Positions 1-49,665 of a stretch of DNA of 64,000 nt are shown piece by piece. Source of the DNA: Heterohyrax brucei (taxonomy: Eukaryota; Chordata; Mammalia; Hyracoidea; Procaviidae); assembly GCA_028571685.1 (NCBI GenBank), contig CM053144.1:98672171-98736170 (forward strand). The letters are read 5' to 3'. Numbering within the stretch: the stretch's first letter is position 1; every line of letters begins with the position of its first letter. Made by a program: the position numbers and the translations under genes. The notes under the pieces are model-generated. The model did no database searches and was not told where the DNA came from. It saw only the letters and a program-made list of their open reading frames with translations.

Positions 1-1800
1 GCCATTACACACTGTGGCATGGAAGCACACTTGTGAACTTAACCATATAGTTGTCTGTGAGGGAGATTTTAGCCACTAAACAAATATTTTATCTAAGATT
101 AATATTGCCACTCCTGCTTTTTTGCATACCGTTAGTTTGGTATGTATTTCTTCATCCTTTCAATTTGTTTGTATTTTTAAGTCTAAGGTCTATCTCTTAT
201 AAGCAGCATATAGATGAACCATGCTTTGTCATCCATTCTGCTACTCTGTCTCCTTACTGGTGCATTTAACCCATTTACATCCACTGTAATTATTTACAGG
301 TATGAATTTATTGCTGGTATTTTTGTCCCTTTTTTGGTATGTTGTTGACAGTTTCTCTGTTCCACTTAGTTTTCTGTGCTGAGTTATTGTTCTTTACGGG
401 TATTTTTTTAACTGTTGTTAGTTTTATATTTGCTGAGACTTCTTGATTTTGTCTTGCTTTGGTGTGTAGGACTGTTAATTTCCTTTGTGGTGACCTCGAT
501 ATTTACCTCTAATGTACTAAAGTTTAAACTACTCTTTAATTTCTTTGTATTATCTTCCTCTCCATCTGAAAGATCCATAAATACATTAATTTGTCCCCCT
601 TTTGGTACAATAAACCCTGGTGCTGTCGTGGGTTAAGTGCTACATCTGCAAGCCAAAAGGTCAGCAGTTCAAACCCACCAGCCACTCAGTGGGAAGTCTA
701 TGAGCCAGTTCTACCCTGACCCATAGAGTGAGACCCGACTGGGCAGTGGGTTTTGGTACAATGCTGTCCTCATTTACATACTTAAATCTCTTTTTCCCTA
801 TTTTTAGTGTTTTCACATTATATTTGCAGATTCCCTATCCAAGTTGATGTTTGATGCTCTGTTCCTGAATTGTCTGCTTAAGTATGCAGCTGATGTTTCT
901 GCTTTTCTAATCGAAGAACTTCCTCTAGTGTTTCTTGTAATTTTGACTAGATTTTTGCAAAAATCTCTAAACTTCTGTTTATCTAGGAATATCCTAATTT
1001 CACCATCATATCTGAAATATTATTTTACAGGATATATAATACTAGATTAGCAGCTTTTTTCCTTCAAGGTTTTGTATATGTCATCCTTCTGCCTTCTTGC
1101 CTGCATGGCTTTTGAGTAGTAGCTCGATCTCAGTCTTAAGGACTCACCTTTGTAAGTTATTTTTTAAGCCTAGATGCCTTCAAATGCATCACCTCCTTTT
1201 CAATTCTGGCAAGTCTGAATGACAATATGTCTTGGTGCTTTTCTTTTGGTATCTACCTTGAGTGGTATTTGATGATTATCTTGGATAGATAGCTTCTCGT
1301 CTTTCAAGATTGTCAGGGCTGTTTTCTGCCAACATATTTTCAACAACCTTTTCTGGTACTCCAGTCACTCATTTATTCCTTTTGATAGAGTCCCACACAA
1401 CTCTTCATGAGTCTTCTTTTTCTTAAGTTCTTTTATCTGGTTTTTCAAGTATGCTGGTATCACTGGCTTCATCTTCAATCTAATTTACATTCCAATGCCT
1501 CAATTCTGCTCCTCTGACTTTCTGTTGAATTGTCAAATTCTGTAATTTTATCGTTAATCTGTTGAATTTCAGATTACTATTTCTCAAGCATTTCTTGTAG
1601 CTTGTTTAACTTCTCACTAGACTCTTCTGCACTTCGCCTGTTCTCCTTTCTGATATCCTGAAGAGTTCTAAACACTATTCTTTCGTATTCTGCCTCTGGT
1701 AATTGTACGGAGTTTTCCTTGTCTGGAAAATTGTCTGACTCTTCATTTTCAGATATTCTAAAAAAGTCCAAATATTTTGGCCGTTTGAGCTAGATTAATG
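1..1800 (-). mobile_element. L1 LINE fragment, antisense, runs off the left edge
   Basis: The + strand reads as antisense L1: the 5' part of ORF2 (endonuclease side) comes first, then the ORF1/ORF2 junction, then ORF1. A minus-strand frame at 1577-1771 encodes a lysine/glutamate-rich segment (QDIRKENRR... KLNKLQEMLEK) that resembles the L1 ORF1 coiled coil. Many stops and frameshifts show it is dead. The L1 5' UTR may continue to about 2450, but I could not confirm that. An AfroSINE is inserted at 612-750. Confidence 0.7.
612..750 (+). mobile_element. AfroSINE inserted in the antisense L1
   Basis: The tRNA-like head (ccctggtg...ggttaagtgct), the middle (aaggtcagcagttcaaacccacc) split by small changes, and the 3' part ending gggcagtggg are all recognisable. 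It is flanked by a 12-bp direct repeat, ttttggtacaat, at 600-611 and 751-762. The right copy overlaps the usual gggttttgg tail, so the exact end is ambiguous. Confidence 0.85.
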
Positions 1801-2486
1801 AAGCTTGAAACATCCCAATGTCCTGTCACCAGAAGGTTAGAGCTGGGAGCATGCTAAAAAAACACAGTCAGAGTTGTAGGCTCAAGACAGCTGGCACAAC
1901 TGTTTTCCCTTCCCCACCCTTTGTTTCCCTCTCCATGTCTAGCAGAATAGCTCAGGGAACATGCACAAGAGGTGCAACTTCCACCCCAGATAGTGTGTTG
2001 GTGTTTAGCGCTTGCTGCAGCAGAGACTGGAGGGAGAGACGCTGGGGAAATGAAGAGAAACTAGCATGTAGGAAATATTCTGAATCTGCCAGAGTTCACA
2101 AGTGCTTAGGTTATGAGGCTCATATGAAAGGTCTCTGTGGTTCTGTAGGTGTGACCATCTGATACTCAGCTTCTCTGCTGAGAAAGACATGCTCCACTCA
2201 TGGCAATGCTGCTCTGTTCAGCAATTCACCTATGCAGTGTTGCAGCTCTGCTTCACTGGTTGAAGCTAGTCCCTCTGCAGGATCTGGATTTAATTTTGGC
2301 CAAAGTAATTGCTTCTGGACCTGCACTTCTCTCTCTATCACCCAATCCAATCTCTCAGCTTTCTGCTTGGTAGTCAGCACTCCTAAACTGTCCTATGTAA
2401 CCCATTCAGTTGTTTTCCTGGTTCTTTGTTGTCAGAGAGATCCGAAAATACCTGTGGCTCCTCCACTATCTTAGCCCCACCTCTGA

Positions 2487-2942
2487 TTTTTGATGATTTT
2501 CAATTTCCCTAGATTTATACTTCATACATTCCATGTTCAAATTATTAATGAACGCTTACAACTGTTTTTTTCTCATTTTGAGTCCTGCCACATCAGCAAA
2601 TGAAGGTCCTGAAAGCTTGTCACTAAGGTCATGTCACTAAGGTCAACTCTACACTGAGGAGTGAGCCTTTCCCCACTCATCTTTTTGAGTGTCTTCTTCT
2701 TTTGAGCTCATTTTCCAGCACTGTATCAGACAACATCCCACTGTTAGTCATAAGGCTTTCACTGGCTAATTCTTTTCAGAAGTAGTCTGTCGGTTCCTTC
2801 TTCCTAGTCTTAGCCTGGAAGCTCAGCAGAACTCTATCCTCCATGGGTGACCCTGCTGGTGTCTGAATACCACTGCCATAGCTCCCAGCATCAGAGAATC
2901 ACCAAGTCCCCACAGTATAATAAAGTGACAGATAGATGGGAG
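2487..2942 (-). mobile_element. RTE/BovB-type LINE, 5' end, antisense
   Basis: Antisense match to the remembered 5' region of the afrotherian RTE element. It starts inside the endonuclease coding part (cattccatgttcaaattatt and surrounding sequence) and runs back to the element's 5' leader (ccctgctggtgtctgaatacc, ccccacagtata). A 14-bp direct duplication (gtcactaaggtca) sits at 2619-2646. No intact frame. Confidence 0.65.
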
Positions 2943-3296
2943 ATTATACTGCTAGCTATGTGTTAATACCTTGCAGCGTTTGGGCAGTGTTCTAAACCAA
3001 CATCCAATATATGGTTCTGTTTCTCCCATAGCCAAAATTTCACGGGTCTAGGAATCAAGAGTAGATTCCTAGATTACCTCAAGTAACCCACTCACAAAAT
3101 TTTTGCTTCCTGTCTCAGTGACCACACATTATGGAGCTCTAGAAGTCTGAATTCCAAAGAAAAGAATGTCCCAGCAGGAGACACAACACTGATTCCACTG
3201 AACTAGAAGTTAAGAATGCCACCCAGCTACTTTGAGTTCCTCATGCCTATAGATTAACAGGTTTAGTATTTCTTCTTTGTTTTGTTGTACACGTGG

Positions 3297-3344
3297 GCAC
3301 ATGCACACGCACGTGCACGCACACATGCATGCGTGCGCACGCAC
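3297..3344. repeat. Alternating purine-pyrimidine tract (CA/CG/TG)
   Basis: 48 bases alternate purine and pyrimidine without a break, mixing CA, TG and CG steps, then pass into a short CACC run up to 3360. An AfroSINE begins at 3361. Confidence 0.9.
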
Positions 3345-3360
3345 TCACCCACCCACCCAC

Positions 3361-3522
3361 GGAGCCCTGGTGGGCCACTAGTCAAGAGCTACAGCTACTA
3401 ACCGAAAGGTTCATTGTTTGGAACTACCAGTTGCTCCTTAGACATTGTAGGGGACAGTTCTACTCCATCTTATACAGTTGCTATGAGTTGGAATGATCTC
3501 AGTGACAACAGGTTGATTTGTT
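3361..3522 (+). mobile_element. AfroSINE
   Basis: Begins with ggagccctggtgg and carries ctaaccgaaaggttc, gacagttctactc and ctatgagttggaatga, ending in a T/G-rich tail. Nearly full length, diverged. Confidence 0.88.
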
Positions 3523-3608
3523 ATACATGTATGTGTGTATCTGCGTATATACATGCACACAGACTGTATACACACACATACACACACACACAGATGCATA
3601 TACACATA
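3522..3608. repeat. Degenerate (CA)n/(TA)n microsatellite
   Basis: Runs of tgtgtat, catatacatgcacac and cacacacatacacac directly follow the tail of the preceding SINE. Low complexity; probably grown from the SINE tail. Confidence 0.85.
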
Positions 3609-3726
3609 GAGCAAATCTATGGTTTTCTCCCTCCTTTACTCTGATACTTCTTACAAGATTTAAATGCAGCAAGTATGTTCTTGGTTGTACACATGCTAGA
3701 TGTATCCTGCTTTATACAAGTATAAT

Positions 3727-3879
3727 TTTGTAATTGTTGGCGAAGTAGTCTTTAAGAGCTTGGCCACTAATGAAAAAGTTAGCAGTCTGAATTCACCAGC
3801 CATTCCTGGAAACTCTATAGAGAAGTCTACCACGTGCAGTATGGTTCCTATTAGAATCAACTTGACAGCAACATGTTTC
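3727..3879 (+). mobile_element. AfroSINE, diverged
   Basis: Shows the order taagagcttggccacta, gttagcagtctgaattcacc, agagaagtctacc and agaatcaacttgacagcaaca. Head weak, tail clear. Confidence 0.75.
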
Positions 3880-3949
3880 TTTTGCTTTAGAGACTACGAG
3901 TGGTTTAAGGGGATTCTTACAGGTGTCATGCTGAAAAAGGATGGACAAT

Positions 3950-4400
3950 GATGGTTATGTGTCAACTTGGATAGGCCATGATTCTTAGTAGTTTGGCAGA
4001 TATTACATAATCATCTTCTATTTTGTAATCTGATATGAGCAGCCAACCAGCTGAAAGGCCAGTTTCCTTTTGGCGGTATAGTTTGCATCTAGTATTTACA
4101 GATGTTTTGGCAAAGTTAGCCTTCTTCCAATTCTGCATGGAATCGTCACCCTCTGACCTTTGGTTCTTGAGATACAATCCGGGAATCTGCCATATTACCT
4201 GCAGATTTGGGGATTTATAAGCTTATGAAGTCCGTGAGCCAATAGCCTCTGATTTGGGGTTCACAAGCCCCTGCAACCACGTGAGTCAGAGGAAGCCTCC
4301 GAACTGATGCCTGACTCAGGCATTTGCGAACTAACAGCCTCCACAACTGCATATACCATTTCCTTGAAATGAATCTCTACATACATCTACTCTATTTTTA
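3950..4400 (+). repeat. Interspersed repeat of unassigned family
   Basis: Starts tgatggttatgtgtcaactt and ends near ccttgaaatgaatctctaca. The opening about 75 bp recurs at 14150-14225 (ggttatgtgtcaatttagct, ctgggccatggttttcagtggtttgg), which shows it is dispersed. A possible detached terminal piece (tctagacaatccagtctaagacag) lies at 4628-4651. I think it is a DNA-transposon or LTR relic, but cannot name it. Confidence 0.55.
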
Positions 4401-4849
4401 AACAAATAATATGTGCTTTCTATTTTAGTTTGCCAATTGTACTCTTCTCCCATGAAATATTTTTACAAACATGCCACGCTAATTTATCTTATAGCAACAT
4501 GTAGCAAAAGATGGCATAGCAGCACATATGAAACACTTGCAAACAAACATAGAAGGCATGTTCTTTGCATAAAAATATGGTGTGTGCATGTATGTAGACT
4601 GAGATACACTTTACTAGTTCTACTCCTCTAGACAATCCAGTCTAAGACAGAATCACTGAAAAAGTAAGTTCCACTTACTCATGTCTAAATACATCATCAT
4701 TAGCTCTGTTGCCTTCAGAAAAGAAAACCTACATGTCATAGAAGAACCCTGATGATTTTAGCCCCCACCAAAATCTCTAGCACCAGCTTAATCAAGACTA
4801 ACCCTTTTTCTGCCATATCTAGCAACATACAATTGCTTAAATATGCTAT

Positions 4850-5120
4850 GTTCCCTCCAAGTTTTCAACTGCAGGCTCAACTCAACTGAGGTGTCACTTC
4901 TCCAGTATGCTTCCCTTACCATGTTCTATGGATTAGATACTTCTCTCAGATACTCGAGGTACTTAATACCTCAAATATCTCAAGGCTCTCCATCATACAG
5001 TAACAGCATTCTACTATCAGTACACTCTCCACAGACTGACACTATGTCTCTAGTATCTATATTCTAAGTGCTTAAAACAGTTCCTGGCTCTACAAAAGAC
5101 TTAAGTTCCTTAAAGAATAC
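4850..5120 (+). mobile_element. L2 LINE 3' end
   Basis: Resembles the 3' part of L2: aactgaggtgtcacttctcc, then a diverged central part, then acagttcctggctctacaaa in place of the usual cagtgcctggcacatag. Old and AT-shifted. Confidence 0.55.
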
Positions 5121-5550
5121 ATACACTCAATCTTCAACATAACTCATCACATTTATGGAAATGTTATATTCCTTTGCATTATTTTGAAATGAAAATACAT
5201 TTTTTACTCCTAACAAACAGTAAAACCCTGTTTTTTTATATAATCTTCAGTGACTTTTATAAGTGAATGGCTTAACCCTGGTTTTCTTTGGTAAGTATCA
5301 GTTGAAGCAATGATTCTTAATGAAAATTAAGAAATTAAAAGGCTAAGGGAGATTAAGGGAGCAAAATCTGACTGTGTAATTATACTATCTGCCCCCCTTG
5401 AGTTCTCTTCATTATTCTACTGGGAAAATATCCATTATTAAAAATATTTCAGTATAAAATAGAATAGTACAGCCCTGGTACAAAAATAAGGATAAATCTT
5501 CCTAATACTGAATTTCATTTATCAGTTACAATTATTTCATTTTAAAAAAC

Positions 5551-5702
5551 AAAAACCTGTTACCATTGAATGATTGTGACTCATAGTGACCTTACAGGAC
5601 ACTGTATAACTGCCCCATAGAGTTTCCAAGGTACACCTGGTAGCTTTGAACTGCTAACATTTTGGTTAAACAGCACTTAACCAATATGCCATCAGGGTTT
5701 CC
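5551..5702 (-). mobile_element. AfroSINE, antisense
   Basis: Antisense order: gtgactcatagtgacc, aactgccccatagagtttcc, gaactgctaacattttgg, cacttaaccaatatgcc, cagggtttcc. Essentially full length. Confidence 0.9.
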
Positions 5703-5737
5703 ATTTCAGTTTAAGTCTTATTACAAGGTGGAGCCAA

Positions 5738-5914
5738 ATCTATCACTGTCAAGTCAATTTCAACTCATAGTGGCCCTATAGGACAGAGCAGAACTGCTGC
5801 ACAGGGATTCCAAGGCTGTAATATTTACAGAAGCAGACTGCCACATTTTACTCTGATGTAACAGGTGGTGGGTTCTACTCTTCAAGTACTTAACTACCCT
5901 GCCACCAGTGCTAC
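5738..5914 (-). mobile_element. AfroSINE, antisense, longer subtype
   Basis: Contains the extra middle block ctgtaatatttacagaagca followed by gactgccacat, seen in the longer SINE subtype, between ggattccaagg and tggtgggttctac. Lies 35 bp from the previous copy in the same orientation. Confidence 0.88.
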
Positions 5915-6019
5915 CTGTACATCTTGTAAAGCATTTACAAATAGGATTTTAATTAATTAAATCCACTAAAATTGATAATATTAAACTGAAATCTATAAAA
6001 TCAACAGCAGCAGCAGGTA

Positions 6020-6278
6020 AAATTTAATAGCTGCTTACTGTATTACTAATTACATTTTATTATTTCATGTATTATTTCATAATCTCACAAAAATTCTGTG
6101 TACGTGGTACTATTATTATCTAGTCCTCATGTTCTTTTCCTAAGAAATGGGAAAAATTAAGCTTAAGGGGCAAAATAATCTGCCCAAGTTGCTAAGAAAT
6201 GATAAAAGCTGTGTGGAAAACTAAGAGTCCTCTACTGCCAAACCCTAAGCTTAACCACAGTGCTACAGTACTGCCTCT
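6020..6278 (-). mobile_element. MIR, antisense
   Basis: Antisense MIR layout: tactattattatc, a diverged aaatgggaaaa block, tctgcccaagttgctaag, then cttaaccacagtgctac and actgcctc. Ancient mammalian SINE relic. Confidence 0.7.
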
Positions 6279-6387
6279 AGCAGTGTCTATTAAAAAAGAA
6301 CTAAGGAGAATTAGTCCCCTTAAAAAAAGCTTTCAAACTTATCTACGCAAGTAGCTCAGAAATAAATTTATTTATTAATAAATAAAC

Positions 6388-6535
6388 AACCCAGGCTGGA
6401 TTTGACTAATCCCTGGTTCAGACCCTCTTTCAACCCTGTATCCACCATTCTACTAAACTCATTAGATATCAACAAGCACATTACTTCACTGTAATGTTTC
6501 CTCAAAAACTTCCAGGAGGTTATGTATCTAATTCA
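6388..6535. repeat. Copy 1 of a local two-copy sequence
   Basis: Matches 7074-7226 in the same orientation through several shared blocks: gatttgactaatccctggtt against gatttgaacaagccctagct, then cctgtatccaccatt and gttatgtatctaattc. The copies lie about 690 bp apart. No known family was recognised. Confidence 0.6.
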
Positions 6536-7073
6536 AAACAAACCACATATAATGCCTTATAAAGCAGGGCAAACTAATGAGGTTTAAAATATAAAATACA
6601 TAATAGGCAAGTATCAGTTGTTCCATTTCCCAACTATTTTTCCAATAAATAACAATGCTGTGATCTCTCTCAGGAATCTTTGGTCAATCATGACCTACTA
6701 TTCTAAAGTCTTACTCTACGGATTTATAAGCCTGATTTTCCCAGGACTGGTTAGCAACTAATGAGTTCTCAATGGAATTAGGTAACATTCAACAGTCACC
6801 ATATTTTAAGAAGTAATGTAGCAGCGAACACCTATGTACCTTGCTGTCACTTAAAATCACAATCAGAAAAAGAAATTAAAAAAAAAATAGTGTTCTCATT
6901 GCATTTCTCAGGAAAATGTCTCTGTACATAGCTAGAGAGTAAATTACACTTTGCAGGCTATTCATCTCTACTACAATATTCAACTCTGCATTTCAGTGCA
7001 AAGGCAACTATAGACAATATGTAAATGAATAAGTATGGCTGGTTCAGTGATATTTTATTTACAGAAAGAGATG

Positions 7074-7226
7074 GCAAGCTTGATTTGAACAAGCCCTAGC
7101 TCAGACACTATTTCAGACCTGTATCTACCATTTTTCTAGACTAGTAAGAAAAAGTTTATTATTTCACCACTACATTTGTCTTAAAAAAAAACTACAAAAT
7201 TATGTATTTAATTAATTCCTATCAAC
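7074..7226. repeat. Copy 2 of a local two-copy sequence
   Basis: Direct-orientation partner of 6388-6535, with shared blocks cctgtatctaccatt and aattatgtatttaatt. Divergence is roughly 25-30 percent by eye. Both copies are in PHIP intron 7. Confidence 0.6.
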
Positions 7227-7979
7227 AGCCTTATCATTTTTTAAAAAAGAAGTCTTACAAGGTACTTCACTAACATAAAAAACTAAGAAGTTATATACAT
7301 TTTAATCTCAGTGTAACATCATCTTAAAATTAGCACAATGAAGTATGAACACAATGTGAAGCTTCTTCCTCACTCTTTCTACTTATGACTGACTTCAAAT
7401 TCTTTCAAACATTAGAAATGTCAAGTTTACCTTCAGTTTTTAGAGCTGAATATGAATATTAGTGTAATAAAACTGAAATGGCTAAATTTAATTTTTAATT
7501 ACTATTCAAGGACAAATAACTACTGCAGGTATATCAAGCATGTTAGCAAATACAGAGCTGCCTGTTCTCACCCTGAAAATACTCTCTGAGAAAGTTCAGA
7601 AAATTTCACTTTTTGTTTCACAACAACACTGAAGATAAATGAAAAAGCAAACAGTAGAGGGGAATACAGACACCGGAAATAAGTGGCAAACACCTGAGGC
7701 AGATTAGAAACAGTGGAAAAGAGGTGCAGGAAAAGCTTCTTTCCCACATCTTAATAAAGTTTTACGCATGAATAGATGTGTACTAGGTGAGGACAAGAAG
7801 CAGGTGTCAATAGTTCTAAGTTTATATGCACATTTATTACAAAGTGGAATATGTAATTGTGCTGACTGTGTAAAATCCCCAGCTGGACTCTCCAAAGACA
7901 GAGATGGGAATTTCCATTTTAACTTCCATTTCCTGTTTTCTGATTTCAAAGGAAATTAAAGACCTTGTGAATAAATAAG

Positions 7980-8173
7980 CACTGGCTGCACAGTGGTTAA
8001 AGTACTCGACAGCTAACTGAAAGGTTGGTGGCTTGAACTGTTCTGTAGGAGAAAGACGTGGCAATTGGCTACTGGAAAACCACAGCTTTGGAAACCCTAT
8101 GGGGTAGTTCTACTCAGCCTTACTGGGTCCTTTGAGTTGGAACCAACTCAATGGCAGTGAACTAGCTTTCTTG
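7980..8173 (+). mobile_element. AfroSINE, longer subtype
   Basis: Starts ggctgcacagtggttaaa and contains ctaactgaaaggttggtggc, then gaaagacgtggcaattggct, ggaaaccctatggggtagtt and gagttggaaccaactcaatg. Confidence 0.9.
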
Positions 8174-8390
8174 GATTTGTGAATTAATGCATACCTTTGG
8201 TTCACAGGTCAGTAACAAGCATAACCATAACAGAGTTCGTGTGGTAATGTTGTTATGTTAGTACAGCGGATATATTAAGGTATTTGAAAACTAATGGAAT
8301 TATTTATAAAAGAAATTTTTTTCATTTAATATAAAGCTGAGTAAGTTCTGCTTTTCACCATTCGACAGTTAAAAAGAAAAATAAACAGAA

Positions 8391-8424
8391 ATTGCTCCTT
8401 TCAACACATTGCTCCTTTCAACAC
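8391..8424. repeat. Perfect 17-bp tandem duplication
   Basis: attgctcctttcaacac is repeated exactly at 8391-8407 and 8408-8424. Confidence 0.95.
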
Positions 8425-8693
8425 ATCAGTATTAGAGATAAAAGGTAATTCACAAAGAATGATAGATATGCCCAGAATTGTTCTATTACTAGTTAAAGGG
8501 ATAACAAGCAGGTAGGTGGTTTTACATAGATGACATAAAAAAGTACATTTAATAATCTACTACAATTTAACAAACTTCTGGAAGATTCCTGGTTTTAGAA
8601 TTAAAATTACTGTAAGATATTTTATAAAATGTAAAACTGCCTACTTGATACAATTCTGGGAAATTCATTTATCCAGGCTATTAAAAAAAAAAC

Positions 8694-8844
8694 TATTGCC
8701 ACAGAGTCGACTCCAACTCATAGTGACCCTATAGGTCAGGGCAGAACTGCCCCATAGAGTTTCCAAGGAGCACCTGGCAGATTTGAACTGCTGATCTTTC
8801 AGTTAGCAGCCACAGCACTTAATCATACTACCACCAGAGTTTCC
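8694..8844 (-). mobile_element. AfroSINE, antisense
   Basis: ttgccacagagtcgactcc, catagtgaccctataggtca, gaactgccccatagagtttc, ctgatctttcagttagcagc, cagagtttcc. Well preserved. Confidence 0.93.
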
Positions 8845-9021
8845 ATGCACGGTACAAGACCACAGTATAACTATGAATGTGCTACATGTCTTTCCAAACT
8901 TGGGTAAGTTCAAATTTAAGTAACATTCCATTATAATAAGCTAAATTAGCTGGAATTTCAGGATTTCATTGAAAGAAAAAAAAGTTTTATCTCAAGTTCA
9001 ACCATAAGCAATGTTTGTTCA

Positions 9022-49116
<40,095 letters not shown>

Positions 49117-49212
49117 GTTTATGGGTCACTTCAGGGCCGCCGGCGGGGCACCCCGCCGCCAAGGGGAAGCGGGGACGGTGCCGCCGCCTGCCCTATAGCT
49201 GTCACTGTGTGT

Positions 49213-49239
49213 TCACGAGCCGTACCTCGGCTCCACCAT
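49213..49239 (-). promoter_or_regulatory. Possible upstream ORF in the PHIP leader
   Basis: An ATG on the minus strand at 49239-49237 opens eight codons (M-V-E-P-R-Y-G-S) and stops at 49215-49213, 96 nt before the PHIP ATG. The context is T at -3 and G at +4, so moderate to weak. It is the only minus-strand ATG I found between 49117 and 49400. It matters only if transcription starts upstream of 49239. Confidence 0.4.
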
Positions 49240-49377
49240 TCAACCAACGGCGGCGGAGGCGGAGGAGGAGGAGGAAACAACAACTCTCAGGCAGCGGCTA
49301 CGGACGCTGCCGTCGCGTTCGCCTCGGATCCCTCCGCCACAGAAAAGAGTCCGCCGCCTTCTCGGCCCCTTCCTCGA

Positions 49378-49402
49378 CCCGCGCCCCCGCCCCCGGCGCA
49401 AA
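49378..49402. promoter_or_regulatory. GC-box cluster (Sp/KLF-type sites)
   Basis: Two overlapping CCGCCC/CGCCCC-type cores sit about 270 bp upstream of the PHIP start codon, inside the CpG island. Such boxes bind Sp1/KLF proteins and are typical of TATA-less promoters. Function here is inferred from position and motif only. Confidence 0.5.
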
Positions 49403-49665
49403 AAAGGAGTGCCTGTGGACCCTCACCTCAAACGCTCCCACACCCAGCGCGGCGCGACCCTGTTCCCTTCTTCCCCGGAAAAGGTTTCGATTTATTTATT
49501 TATTTCCAGTCGGAGAAGATGTCGGAGCCGGAGCCACCGGTTGGCTGAAAGGCGCTTTCTCTGTGGAGGCCGTTCGAGAGAGGGAGGGGGCCGGGGACGG
49601 CTCCGCGGAGGAATCTGACGCACACGGAGCCGCAGCACAGGCTCTATTCAGCGGCGCTGGCTCGG

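Noticed and set aside
3297-3608. CRISPR-like or telomere-like array
   Set aside because: Plain dinucleotide microsatellite DNA without spacer-repeat structure, in a mammalian intron.
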